From JBJFCE01 sp964437825 (GTDB lineage Bacteria; Bacillota; Clostridia; Lachnospirales; Lachnospiraceae), in the NCBI GenBank assembly GCA_964437825.1, contig CAYTIH010000005.1, positions 1-64,000 on the forward strand: 64,000 bases of DNA, given 5' to 3'. A program made the translations under genes and the position numbers. Positions 44,459-53,032 of the stretch are shown in pieces; within the stretch, counting starts at the first letter, position 1, and the number at the start of each line of letters is the position of its first letter. The notes below the pieces were generated by a model. That model made no database searches. It saw nothing but the letters and a program-made list of their open reading frames with translations, and was not told where the DNA came from.

Positions 44459-45475
44459 ATGTCTATTTTAGTTACTGGCGGTGCCGGCTATATCGGAAGC
44501 CATACTGTGGTGGAGCTGCAAAATGCCGGCTATGAGGTGGTCGTAGTTGATAATTTGAGCAATGCAAGTGAGAAGTCCTTGCAGAGAGTGGAGAAAATTA
44601 CCGGAAAACCGGTTACCTTTTACAAAGCGGATATCCTTGACAGGGAAGCGCTTGAGGAAATTTTCTCCAAAGAACAGATTGATTCCTGTATTCATTTCGC
44701 AGGGCTGAAAGCGGTCGGAGAATCCGTTGCCAAACCGTGGGAATATTACAATAACAATATTGCGGGAACGTTGACACTGGTTGATGTGATGAGAAAGCAT
44801 AATTGTAAAAATATTATTTTTTCATCCTCGGCAACGGTATATGGAAATCCCGCCTTTATTCCGATTACGGAGGAATGTCCGAAGGGACAGTGTACGAATC
44901 CGTACGGATGGACCAAATCTATGCTGGAGCAGATATTAACGGATATTCAGAAGGCCGATCCGCAGTGGAATGTAATTCTGCTTCGTTATTTTAATCCGAT
45001 CGGTGCTCATAAGAGCGGTACAATCGGAGAGAATCCAAACGGTATTCCGAATAACCTGATGCCCTATATCACTCAGGTTGCTGTGGGCAAGCTGAAACAG
45101 CTGGGCGTATTCGGTGATGATTATGATACTCCCGATGGTACGGGCGTCAGAGATTATATCCATGTAGTCGATCTGGCAAGGGGCCATGTAAAAGCCTTGA
45201 AAAAGATTGAGGAAAATGCCGGTTTAAAGATTTATAACCTTGGAACAGGTGTCGGTTACAGCGTACTTGATATCGTGAAGAATTTTGAGGCGGCTACCGG
45301 TGTGAAAATTCCGTATGTGATTAAGGAAAGACGTGCGGGAGATATCGCAGTCTGCTATTCTGATGCTTCACTTGCGAAGAAAGAGCTTGGATGGACCGCA
45401 GAATATGGAATCAAGGAAATGTGTGAGGATTCCTGGAGATGGCAAAGCAATAACCCGAATGGTTATGAGGAGTAA
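44459..45475 (+). CDS. galE: UDP-glucose 4-epimerase
   Basis: A 338-residue short-chain dehydrogenase that interconverts UDP-glucose and UDP-galactose. NAD binding is shown by VTGGAGYIGSHTVVEL; the catalytic Ser lies in IFSSSATVYG and the Tyr-x3-Lys in NPYGWTKSMLEQ; VRDYIHVVDLARGH and YNLGTGVGYSVLD are GalE signatures. Length is normal for the family. AAGGAGG stands before ATG 44459. It forms a likely pair with the preceding nucleotidyltransferase and is followed by a terminator. Confidence 0.96.
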   Translation: MSILVTGGAGYIGSHTVVELQNAGYEVVVVDNLSNASEKSLQRVEKITGKPVTFYKADILDREALEEIFSKEQIDSCIHFAGLKAVGESVAKPWEYYNNNIAGTLTLVDVMRKHNCKNIIFSSSATVYGNPAFIPITEECPKGQCTNPYGWTKSMLEQILTDIQKADPQWNVILLRYFNPIGAHKSGTIGENPNGIPNNLMPYITQVAVGKLKQLGVFGDDYDTPDGTGVRDYIHVVDLARGHVKALKKIEENAGLKIYNLGTGVGYSVLDIVKNFEAATGVKIPYVIKERRAGDIAVCYSDASLAKKELGWTAEYGIKEMCEDSWRWQSNNPNGYEE

Positions 45476-45487
45476 TCAAATAAAAAT

Positions 45488-45526
45488 AAAAAAGCCTGCT
45501 GCATGATGAAATGCGGCAGGCTTTTT
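45488..45526. terminator. terminator after galE
   Basis: AAAAAGCCTGC and GCAGGCTTTTT form a GC-rich stem with A- and T-tracts on the two sides, so it can act in both directions: after galE and for the reverse-strand gene ending at 45621. Confidence 0.85.
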
Positions 45527-45565
45527 CAGCGCGCTCTGCAGCCCGATAGGATACTGAATTTCTGC

Positions 45566-45601
45566 GATATCAAAACGCTTCGTACGGACCGCGCTGCGGC
45601 G
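45566..45601. repeat. repeat family C fragment
   Basis: These 36 bases match 55930-55965 at 28 positions (begin GATAT, end CTGCGGCG), and seven of the eight differences are transitions. It lies in the 3' flank of the reverse-strand gene at 45621. Confidence 0.5.
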
Positions 45602-45620
45602 TGAAAAATATCCGTATTTT

Positions 45621-46271
45621 TTAGGCAACATAGCAATACATAAAGATAAAGTGGCAAATGCTTCCTGCCATAACGAATAAATGAAAGATCTCATGGGAAC
45701 CGAAGTTTTCATGTCTGGAATTAAAAAGCGGAAGCTTCAGTGCATAGATAATCCCGCCCGCCGTATAGATGATACCGCCTGCCAACAGCCAGAGAAAAGC
45801 GGCTGCCGGAAGGGAATGGATCAGCTTTCCGAACACGAATACAACGACCCAGCCCATGGCAATATATATTACGGAGGAAAACCACTTGGGGCAGGTAATC
45901 CAGCAGGCTTTGATGATCATGCCGGCAACGGCAATCGTCCAGACAATTGCGAGCATGGTATATCCTTCTTTTCCGCCAAGGACGATCAGGCAGACCGGAG
46001 TATAGGAACCGGCAATCAGTACAAAGATCATCATGTGGTCAATTTTTCGGAAAACTTTGAGAACTCTGTCCGGTACGTTGACGGAATGATATAATGTGCT
46101 GGCGCCATAGAGCAGAATCATGCTCCCGATAAATACGATCATAGCTGCCAGCAGAGAGGAATTGCCGGAAAGACCGGCCTTTATCAGTAACGGTATGGAG
46201 GCGGCTCCTGCCATCATCATAGCAATCAGATGAGTGATGGCGCTTCCGGGTTCGCGAATTGTAATTGTCAT
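45621..46271 (-). CDS. hemolysin III family (PAQR-type) membrane protein
   Basis: A 216-residue integral membrane protein with seven hydrophobic helices. Family motifs: THLIAMMMAGAASIPLLI near the start, LYGASTLYHSV with Ser and His, KIDHMMIFVLIAGSYTP with Asp-His, and the final HEIFHLFVMAGSICHF with two His that together could bind a metal, as in PAQR receptors and ceramidase-like enzymes. The name hemolysin is historical; membrane-linked hydrolase or homeostasis is more likely. AAGGGG precedes ATG 46271 on the reverse strand. Confidence 0.9.
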   Translation of the reverse strand: MTITIREPGSAITHLIAMMMAGAASIPLLIKAGLSGNSSLLAAMIVFIGSMILLYGASTLYHSVNVPDRVLKVFRKIDHMMIFVLIAGSYTPVCLIVLGGKEGYTMLAIVWTIAVAGMIIKACWITCPKWFSSVIYIAMGWVVVFVFGKLIHSLPAAAFLWLLAGGIIYTAGGIIYALKLPLFNSRHENFGSHEIFHLFVMAGSICHFIFMYCYVA

Positions 46272-46463
46272 AGTCAGGACCCCTTTCAGAATAAAATTGT
46301 TTTATTAAAAAATGATATAATATAGTATTAGCGGAATAAAAAACTTTATAACGTGGTTTCAAAAACTACTTGATGATAAAACGATATTACAACATGTGAA
46401 AAGGAAAGTCAACAATAAATATAGAAAGAATTGTAAAATAAAAAAGAACCGGTTCCCGGGGAA

Positions 46464-46730
46464 TCAGTCCTCTTCAATCATCTGGATTTCCAGATAATCA
46501 AATGCAATTTGTTCAATAAAGCTGTCCTGTCTGAAGCGAGCCTTGGAATGGCGCTTGAATTCTTTGATATTCTGATCCAGCCAAATGGGTTTTTCCAGAT
46601 CAAATCGGAGGCACACCTCATCCAGAGCATGCAATACTTTGTGTGTTCTGGTATCGTCCGAGCTGTCTTCTATAATCGTATCCTGCAATAAATGGTTTTC
46701 TTTCCAGATTTTAGCCCATAACCGAAACAT
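46464..46730 (-). CDS. small hypothetical protein
   Basis: An 88-residue acidic soluble protein (ATDRT-like stretches absent; visible blocks are LWAKIWKENHLLQDTIIEDS, LHALDEVCLRFDLEKPIWLD, then FRQDSFIEQIAFDYLEIQMI). AGGAGGAAAAGCT before ATG 46730 is a strong ribosome site and excludes the in-frame ATG at 46817. Known in clostridia as a family without assigned role. Divergent from the alarmone synthetase gene. Confidence 0.75.
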   Translation of the reverse strand: MFRLWAKIWKENHLLQDTIIEDSSDDTRTHKVLHALDEVCLRFDLEKPIWLDQNIKEFKRHSKARFRQDSFIEQIAFDYLEIQMIEED

Positions 46731-46810
46731 AGCTTTTCCTCCTGCTATCAGATAGAGTATATCGGTTCTTGGAAGTATTTGCAAATCAAGTATTAAATAT
46801 TTGTAAAAAA

Positions 46811-46839
46811 TATACATTTTAAATGGAATATGGTATAAT
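46811..46839 (+). promoter_or_regulatory. extended -10 promoter of the alarmone synthetase gene
   Basis: TATACA (46811-46816), 17 bases, and TGGTATAAT ending at 46839, which includes an extended -10 TG. Transcription would begin near 46846 and thereby exclude the in-frame ATG codons at 46823 and 46838. Confidence 0.65.
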
Positions 46840-46894
46840 GTTTATTGAAAATTGCACAAAAATACAAGATGTGACAAATAGTGAGGGAATATAC

Positions 46895-47557
46895 ATGGAA
46901 TTTAGGCCGAGTGCAGATAGTGAAGTGGATAAATGGAAGGAAGTACAGCTGGTATATCATTCCGCGCTAAAGGAGATAGGAACAAAATTAGAGATCCTGA
47001 ACGATGAATTTCAGCATGTGCATCAGTATAATCCGATTGAACATATCAAAGCGAGATTGAAAACATCCGAAAGTATTGTCAAAAAATTAAAAAAGTATGG
47101 CTGTGAGTCCACGATTGAAAATATGGTGCAGTATGTCAATGATATTGCAGGTATCCGTGTAATTTGTTCGTTTACTTCGGATATCTATCGCATTGCCGAA
47201 ATGTTGGGCAGTCAGAGCGATATTAAGGTTCTGTCTGTAAAGGACTATATTAAGAATCCAAAGCCGAGCGGATACAAGAGCTATCATATGCTGGTAGCTG
47301 TGCCGATCTTTTTATCGGATCGAATCGTGGACACTAAGGTGGAAATTCAGATTCGTACTGTTGCAATGGATTTCTGGGCGAGTCTGGAACACAAGATTCA
47401 TTACAAATTCGAGGGAGAGGCTCCGGGACATATTGAGAGAGAATTGGTGGAGTGCGCCCGAATGGTATCCGAGCTGGATGCAAAGATGCTTTCCTTAAAT
47501 GAAGAAGTGCGCCGTCTGGAAGAACAGCATCGTTATGAGAAGAGCTTCCTCGGATAG
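46895..47557 (+). CDS. small alarmone synthetase (RelA/SpoT-domain GTP pyrophosphokinase)
   Basis: A 220-residue single-domain (p)ppGpp synthetase without hydrolase or regulatory parts, like YjbM/YwaC. Signs of the synthetase domain: IEHIKARLKTSESIVKKL, DIAGIRVICSFTSDIYRIAE (Asp of the active site), KPSGYKSYHMLVAVPIFL, VEIQIRTVAMDFWASLEHKI (Glu-x-Gln-x-Arg and the late His). It transfers pyrophosphate from ATP to GTP or GDP. GAGGGA lies before ATG 46895, and a promoter fixes this start. Confidence 0.9.
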   Translation: MEFRPSADSEVDKWKEVQLVYHSALKEIGTKLEILNDEFQHVHQYNPIEHIKARLKTSESIVKKLKKYGCESTIENMVQYVNDIAGIRVICSFTSDIYRIAEMLGSQSDIKVLSVKDYIKNPKPSGYKSYHMLVAVPIFLSDRIVDTKVEIQIRTVAMDFWASLEHKIHYKFEGEAPGHIERELVECARMVSELDAKMLSLNEEVRRLEEQHRYEKSFLG

Positions 47558-47659
47558 TTCATCCGATCAAACAGACGGAACACACTCATGTTTTTCAGGC
47601 GTTTCGAAGCGTTTTTTGCGAAGAAAGACAGAAATCAAAATCCCTACAAAATGAGGAGT

Positions 47660-47685
47660 GCCCGGACACCTTTCAGCGCCCGGGC
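47660..47685 (+). terminator. possible weak terminator
   Basis: GCCCGG and CCGGGC pair around a 14-base loop, followed by TTATT rather than a long T-run. It lies about 100 bases after the alarmone synthetase gene. Confidence 0.35.
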
Positions 47686-47854
47686 TTATTATGAAAAAAT
47701 AAATAGTAAATTCAAAACTCTTTGTTAATATGATTTTATTATAGCGATTAATTATGAATAAACTGTGAACAACAAATGAATAGTTGGTTAATATTTATAA
47801 AAGAAGAAATGAATCGGATTTTCTATAGTGCAAAATGTACAAAAACGAAATGCC

Positions 47855-47883
47855 TTGAGGGATTCTCTCATTTATGCTAGAAT
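47855..47883 (+). promoter_or_regulatory. promoter of the coiled-coil membrane protein gene
   Basis: TTGAGG at 47855-47860 and TAGAAT at 47878-47883, spacer 17 bases. It lies about 95 bases ahead of ATG 47978. Confidence 0.55.
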
Positions 47884-47977
47884 GACTTCATGATATATGC
47901 GATACAGGAACGAAAATCAATACCGAAAAGATAATGAAAGAGCCTTGAAGGCTGTAATTCACATTGGAGGAAAGAAA

Positions 47978-48787
47978 ATGGATAGTTTTATGGATAAAAT
48001 TGCACAAAAATTTACGGCGCAGGATATGATCAAGGCCAATTCCGCTGCGGAAGAAAAAGAAATGAAAAGACTTCGGATGCAGGTGGCTGAATATGATCAG
48101 AGACTTCAGGAAATGCGTAAACTGAATCTGAAAAATCTGGAGCTTGCAGATCAGCTTCAGGCCTTTATAGAGCAGGGAAAAAGCCGGATGCAGGAGCTTG
48201 GGGCCTCCTCCGGCAAGAATAGTGCCGAGGACTTGAAGGCGCTTGGGCAGGAAATCGCAAGTGTGCAGAACGGTATGGTACGAAATATACAGGCAAACCT
48301 GAATGCACAAAATGCGCAGCTGCAGAAAATCCTGAGTGAACAGAATACAGGAATTCAGGAAGTACAGAAAGTACTGAGCGAACAGAATGCGGGGATTCAG
48401 GACATGCATAAGGGACTGAGTGCGCAAAACGATGGAGTCCGGAATATACGGGAAGTCTTGGCTGCGCAGCAGGAACTTGTGCAAAGCGTTCAGAATGTGA
48501 TCGATACACAGGGACAGGATATCAAAAATCTGCAGACTGCTTTGGATTCCCAGACTGATCGGATGAATGAGCTGACAAACCAGCTGATGGACCATATACA
48601 TAAGGAAGATGTCAAGGTATACCGCAACGTTCAGGCAGCCGTATCCGATGAGAATAAAGCGCTTCTGTCGGAACTCTCCAGGCAATCCGGAAGCCAAACG
48701 CCGGTTGTGGTGCTGACGGCTATTACTTTGATCGCATCACTTGCCAATATCGGCTTTTGGATTGCTAAGCTTTTGGGGGTATTTTAA
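47978..48787 (+). CDS. long coiled-coil protein with C-terminal membrane helix
   Basis: A 269-residue protein. Residues 20-235 are almost entirely helical and rich in Gln/Asn/Glu. Several repeats of 14-15 residues are recognisable (LSEQNTGIQEVQKVL, LSEQNAGIQDMHKGL, LSAQNDGVRNIREVL), a rod-like coiled coil. The C-terminus ends in a hydrophobic anchor (VVVLTAITLIASLANIGFWI). This suggests a membrane-attached rod on the inner side, perhaps structural or scaffolding. ATG 47978 follows GGAGGAAAG. The flavin reductase gene begins right at the stop, so the two are co-transcribed. Family not identified. Confidence 0.72.
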   Translation: MDSFMDKIAQKFTAQDMIKANSAAEEKEMKRLRMQVAEYDQRLQEMRKLNLKNLELADQLQAFIEQGKSRMQELGASSGKNSAEDLKALGQEIASVQNGMVRNIQANLNAQNAQLQKILSEQNTGIQEVQKVLSEQNAGIQDMHKGLSAQNDGVRNIREVLAAQQELVQSVQNVIDTQGQDIKNLQTALDSQTDRMNELTNQLMDHIHKEDVKVYRNVQAAVSDENKALLSELSRQSGSQTPVVVLTAITLIASLANIGFWIAKLLGVF

Positions 48788-49363
48788 ATGGCAAAACAGG
48801 ATTGGCGTCCGGGGAATATGCTTTATCCGCTTCCGGCCGTTCTGGTCAGTACGGCTGACAGGGCGGGGAAACAGAATTTGTTTACGGTTGGCTGGACAGG
48901 GACGATATGTTCTGATCCGGCCATGGTTTCCATATCGGTCAGACCGCAGCGGTATTCCTATCATATGATTGAGGAAACGGGAGAGTTTGTAATTAATCTG
49001 ACCACGAAAGCGCTGACATATGCCGCGGATTACTGTGGAGTGAAAAGCGGCAGGGATGAAAATAAATGGGAGAGCGTTCATTTAACACCCGTTGAGGGAA
49101 AGAAGGTGAAGGCGCCATATATTTTGGAGAGCCCGGTCAATATAGAGTGCAAGGTAACACAGAAGATTCCGCTTGGTACTCATGATATGTTTTTGGCTCA
49201 AGTGGTTATGGTGCATGTCAGCGAGGAGTTTCTGGATGAGAAAGGCAAGTTCCATTTGGAGCGGGCCAACCCCATCGTATATTCCCACGGTACCTATTTT
49301 GCATTGGGCGAGGAACTTGGAAGCTTTGGCTACAGTATTAAAAAAAGAAGTAATCAACCTTAA
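48788..49363 (+). CDS. flavin reductase-like (FMN-binding) protein
   Basis: A 191-residue split-barrel flavoprotein. The start WRPGNMLYPLPAVLVSTADR, then LFTVGWTGTICSDPAMVSIS, SVRPQRYSYHMIEETGEFVI and a later HDMFLAQVVMVHVSEEFLD match the flavin reductase/Rdx-type family, binding FMN and reducing it or serving as an electron carrier. It begins at the stop of the previous gene, so an operon is likely. Electron partner unknown. Confidence 0.87.
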   Translation: MAKQDWRPGNMLYPLPAVLVSTADRAGKQNLFTVGWTGTICSDPAMVSISVRPQRYSYHMIEETGEFVINLTTKALTYAADYCGVKSGRDENKWESVHLTPVEGKKVKAPYILESPVNIECKVTQKIPLGTHDMFLAQVVMVHVSEEFLDEKGKFHLERANPIVYSHGTYFALGEELGSFGYSIKKRSNQP

Positions 49364-49674
49364 GCGGAGGCTTATAAAGAAGTTGTTAAGCAATCCAATC
49401 AAGGAGTTCTTGTTTTACTGATTTCTGCAGCTGCATTTCTAAATGTACCTGCTGCAAAGCTGAGGTAAATGAGCAGCCGGGAGGAATTTCTATTACGACC
49501 TTTCGATATATTCCGGATTCGCTGGTTCAAATATACCGCCTCCCTATTCTGAATGAACTGTTCATTTATTAAATAACACTCTTTCTTACAAAAGCCAAGA
49601 GCTAAGAATCATTTTAAAAAGCTGACTGAAAAAATAAGGTTTTTAAATCTGACGGCTGCTGCCTTTATTTAGGG
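49364..49674. other. 311-base convergent intergenic gap, nothing recognised
   Basis: Lies between the 3' ends of the flavin reductase gene and the reverse-strand dinB gene. No coding frame, RNA gene or clear terminator was seen. AT-rich in its second half. Confidence 0.5.
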
Positions 49675-50952
49675 TCATTGTTTTTTTTTGCGTTGATAGA
49701 AGGTACCGCGGACAACGGAATCCTTTCCGTATCGGGCACGTATTTGATCCAGTGCCCGGTCCAGCTTTCTGCTTTTTTCGGAATCTCTGAGAAGGTCGGG
49801 AGAAGCTTCCGGCTCCGGAACGGATAACGGCGGGAAGACTTCACCGGCGCAGGCGCTTGAAAAGGGCAGATCAAATAAGCTCATTTGTACCGGTGCGGAG
49901 GAATCCGTCAGTCTTGCAGTACGAAGTCCCAGCAGTCTGATCGGCTGACCGTTCCAAAGCTCGTCAAACAGCGTGCATCCGGTTCGATATAGCAGATCGG
50001 AGGAATCTCCGGGTGAGGAGAGGAGTCTTTGATGAGAAACACTCCGAAAGGTTGCATATTTGATTTCAAGACATACCAGACCTGCGCGCTTGCCCGATTT
50101 CCGTAAGCGCTGGGCGACGGATTCAGAAAGGGAAAGAATGATTTTCCTGGCGTCTTCCTTAGACAGAACATCTTCGGACAGCGTGATAGAATTTCCGACT
50201 CCCTTTGCCTTTGCCTGAACGGTTAAGACTTCGGAATCGTCGATGCCGTTGGCATAGTTCCATAAAAGCTGTCCGTGGCTTTTGAGATGGGCAGTCAGAA
50301 TGGAGGGATCACTGAGCGCCAGATCGCCAATGGTGCTGATACCGATTTTATTTAGGGTGGCGGCGCTGGAGTGTCCGCACAGAAACAGCCTGGAAACAGG
50401 AAGCGGCCATAGTTTTTTTTGAATTTCCTTTTGAAAGAGGGTGTGAACCAGATCCGGTTTGCGAAAATCGGAGGCCATTTTTGCAAGAACCTTTTTATCC
50501 GAAATCCCGATATTTACGGTGAATCCAAAGGTATTGCGTACGGAATCCTTTATGGCTAGAGCGCCTTGCAGCTCAGATTCGTAGCGGGAGGCAATTGGGG
50601 TATAGTCCATATAGCATTCATCCACGCTGACCTGTTCGATATCGGGGCAAAAAGAGGCAAGGTGCGCCATGAGAGCTTCGCTGCAGCGCTGATACATGGC
50701 GTGGTCCGGAGAAGCGATTACCAGTCCGGGGCATTTGCGCAGTGCATTTACGATGGGTTCTCCGGTGACAATCTCATACTTTTTTGCGGGAATGGATTTT
50801 GCCAGCACAATGCCATGGCGTTTGGAGGTATCCCCGCCGATAATGGAGGGAATATTTCTCAAATCAATGCCTTTTCCGGTTCGCAGATTCTCTACGGAGG
50901 TCCAGCTCAAATAGGCAGAATTTACATCAATGTGGAAAATAATTTTTGACAT
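49675..50952 (-). CDS. dinB: DNA polymerase IV (Y family)
   Basis: A 425-residue translesion polymerase. Palm residues are visible at the start (IIFHIDVNSAYLSWTSVENL), the YKIVTG-type region is KKYEIVTGEP, and SVDECYMDY holds the catalytic acidic pair. The little-finger region follows (SITLSEDV, then IKYATFRSVSHQRLL). QMSLFDL near the C-terminus is a good sliding-clamp binding motif. ATG 50952 follows GAGAGGTGC; the in-frame start at 51006 is less likely. No SOS box was identified in the gap to the next divergent gene. Confidence 0.94.
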   Translation of the reverse strand: MSKIIFHIDVNSAYLSWTSVENLRTGKGIDLRNIPSIIGGDTSKRHGIVLAKSIPAKKYEIVTGEPIVNALRKCPGLVIASPDHAMYQRCSEALMAHLASFCPDIEQVSVDECYMDYTPIASRYESELQGALAIKDSVRNTFGFTVNIGISDKKVLAKMASDFRKPDLVHTLFQKEIQKKLWPLPVSRLFLCGHSSAATLNKIGISTIGDLALSDPSILTAHLKSHGQLLWNYANGIDDSEVLTVQAKAKGVGNSITLSEDVLSKEDARKIILSLSESVAQRLRKSGKRAGLVCLEIKYATFRSVSHQRLLSSPGDSSDLLYRTGCTLFDELWNGQPIRLLGLRTARLTDSSAPVQMSLFDLPFSSACAGEVFPPLSVPEPEASPDLLRDSEKSRKLDRALDQIRARYGKDSVVRGTFYQRKKKQ

Positions 50953-51031
50953 GGATGAGCACCTCTCTTTTTTTTGAGGGGGATACCGTTTTGTTCCCCA
51001 ATACATTCTACATCATGGTACGTATTAACAC

Positions 51032-51060
51032 TTTACAAGAGAATAAAATCTTGCTAGAAT
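51032..51060 (+). promoter_or_regulatory. promoter of the M23 peptidase gene
   Basis: TTTACA at 51032-51037, 17-base spacer, TAGAAT at 51055-51060 preceded by TGC (extended -10). The transcript would carry a leader of about 90 bases. Confidence 0.6.
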
Positions 51061-51159
51061 GAGTTTGTTACGAAAATATTACAATTATAAAGAGCAGCGT
51101 AATACTCGTAATGGTATAAGCGAAATAACGATATCGGATTATGGAATGATGATTACAAA

Positions 51160-52758
51160 ATGAGGCATATAACAAAATATTACAAACGTCTTCGCGTTAC
51201 TTATATCAAAACGATTTGGGCGGCACTTGCTTTGTGCGCACTTTTTATACCTAATTATACCAAACTGGAGAGCAGTGGGAATAATTATTTTACCGTAAAG
51301 ATCAACGGCATCTATGTCGGAAAAGTAGATGACGAATCGAAAGTGGAGCGTTATGTTCAGGAGGCAAGGCGTTCCATTGCCATGTCTTCATCGGAACTGG
51401 TTTTTATGGATGCGGATGTGGAGATCGAAGGCTCTGAAGTGTACTTTGGTGAAATTGACAGTGAGAAAACGGTAAAGGCGGGCATTTACGAAGCGTTGAA
51501 GGGCACGATTCAGGAGACGATGCACAGATCCTATACGGTCAAGGTCAACCAAACCACGGTGAATCTTGCAAGCTCGGACGAGGTTCAGCAGCTTTTGGAT
51601 GTCGCGCTCAGGCAATATGATCCGGATGGAGAATATATAGCATCCCTGGTGTTGGATCCGACAAGAGAGCTGACCGTGCTGACGCCGAGCATTACAAAGG
51701 CTGACGCGGAGGAAAAAAAGGAGGCCGTACCGGAACCGGAGGAGGAAGAGATTCTGACTCAGGCGGGAGTTGAGGCTTTTCTGACAGAGGCGGTTACGAA
51801 TCTGGAAGAAGAAAAGGAACTGGATTTTTCGGATTATGAGCTGGGACTTTCCGGAATAGATTTTAATGAAAAAATAGAAGTTGTTGAGGCATATCTGCCG
51901 GAGGATGAGCTGACCGATGTCGACAGGGCAATTAATTTGATTACACAGGAGCAGGAGGTGCAGCAGCTCTATACGATTCAATCCGGGGATACGCTTTCTA
52001 AGATTTCCATGCAGTTTGGAATTCCTATGGAAGAACTGATTACGATGAATCCGGACAAGCTGGAAACGGAGAATACGGTAATCCACGTGGAGGATCAGCT
52101 TGTGATCACGGTGCCGGAGCCGGCGTTATCCGTGATCTGGCAGGAACAGACTTATTATGAAGAAAATTATGATGCGGACGTTATCTATGTGGATAACGAC
52201 GAATGGTATACGACGCAGCAGGTAACTTTGCAGGAGCCTGTCCAGGGCTTCCGCAAGGTAGTTGCTCTTGTCACCTACAAAAATGATATGGAGCAGAGCA
52301 GGGAGCTGCTAAAGCAGGAGATTGTAGTCGAGGCGGTTCCCAAAATTGTGGAGCGGGGAACCAAGATTCCGCCCACCTATGTGAAGCCGATTTACGGCGG
52401 TCATATTTCTTCCTACTTCGGATACCGTACAGCACCTACCAGAGGCGCGTCCACCTATCATAAAGGTGTTGACTGGGCGACGCCGATCGGAACTACGGTT
52501 ATGGCATCTGCATCGGGTACGGTTGCGAAGGCAGGCTGGGCAAGCGGTTATGGTTATGTGGTTTATATCAATCATGCAGACGGCAGACAGACCAGATATG
52601 GGCATTTGAGTAAAGTACTGGTCAGCGTGGGACAGTATGTAACGCAGGGGCAAAGGATTGCCTTGAGCGGCAATAGCGGGCGAAGCACCGGACCGCATCT
52701 GCATTTTGAAATATTAATCGGAGGAAGTCAGGTAAATCCGCTTAATTATCTAAATTAA
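51160..52758 (+). CDS. cell-wall M23 metallopeptidase with LysM and G5-like domains
   Basis: A 532-residue exported enzyme. A basic start and hydrophobic anchor (IWAALALCALFIPNY) place it outside. An acidic stretch follows (residues about 180-240). LysM is at about 265-312 (YTIQSGDTLSKISMQFGIPM then EELITMNP), a G5-like region at about 335-405 (WYTTQQVTLQEPVQGFRKV) and the M23 lysostaphin-type peptidase at the end: GVDWATPIGTTV, YGHLS and GPHLHFEI hold the zinc ligands. It should cut peptidoglycan crosslinks, bound through LysM. Well known as a paralog set in Lachnospiraceae. Own promoter at 51032. Confidence 0.92.
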   Translation: MRHITKYYKRLRVTYIKTIWAALALCALFIPNYTKLESSGNNYFTVKINGIYVGKVDDESKVERYVQEARRSIAMSSSELVFMDADVEIEGSEVYFGEIDSEKTVKAGIYEALKGTIQETMHRSYTVKVNQTTVNLASSDEVQQLLDVALRQYDPDGEYIASLVLDPTRELTVLTPSITKADAEEKKEAVPEPEEEEILTQAGVEAFLTEAVTNLEEEKELDFSDYELGLSGIDFNEKIEVVEAYLPEDELTDVDRAINLITQEQEVQQLYTIQSGDTLSKISMQFGIPMEELITMNPDKLETENTVIHVEDQLVITVPEPALSVIWQEQTYYEENYDADVIYVDNDEWYTTQQVTLQEPVQGFRKVVALVTYKNDMEQSRELLKQEIVVEAVPKIVERGTKIPPTYVKPIYGGHISSYFGYRTAPTRGASTYHKGVDWATPIGTTVMASASGTVAKAGWASGYGYVVYINHADGRQTRYGHLSKVLVSVGQYVTQGQRIALSGNSGRSTGPHLHFEILIGGSQVNPLNYLN

Positions 52759-52815
52759 TGCCGGATTTTCCCGTAAATGTCAGAAAAAGCAAAAAAAATT
52801 TGCAAAAACTTTCCG

Positions 52816-52844
52816 TTTACAGTGCCTTTTATATGCGATATAAT
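52816..52844 (+). promoter_or_regulatory. promoter of murA
   Basis: TTTACA at 52816-52821 and a perfect TATAAT at 52839-52844 with a 17-base spacer. The resulting leader to ATG 53033 is about 180 bases. Confidence 0.7.
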
Positions 52845-52848
52845 ACTT

Positions 52849-52880
52849 GGAGTGAGAACAAGCCCGCTTGTTCTTGCTCC
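52849..52880 (+). promoter_or_regulatory. strong hairpin in the murA leader
   Basis: GGAGTGAGAACAAGC and GCTTGTTCTTGCTCC form a near-perfect 15-bp stem with a CC loop right at the expected RNA 5' end. It is followed by GATTTTATTT, not a strong T-run. It may stabilise the 5' end of the messenger or act in attenuation. Confidence 0.5.
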
Positions 52881-53032
52881 GATTTTATTTGTGCGAAGGC
52901 ACATGGCAAATTTGAAGCTGTGCGCAAACCGGAAAATACGCAAAGCGTGTTTTTGGGGTTTGATGCGAACATAATTGGATCAGATGCATACAATAGCTAT
53001 ATGCATATTATTTGGATAGATTGAGGTGCGTT

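Noticed and set aside
45621..46271. Hemolysin toxin
   Set aside because: Hemolysin III is a historical name; the seven-helix PAQR-like layout with metal-binding His fits a membrane hydrolase or receptor-like protein.
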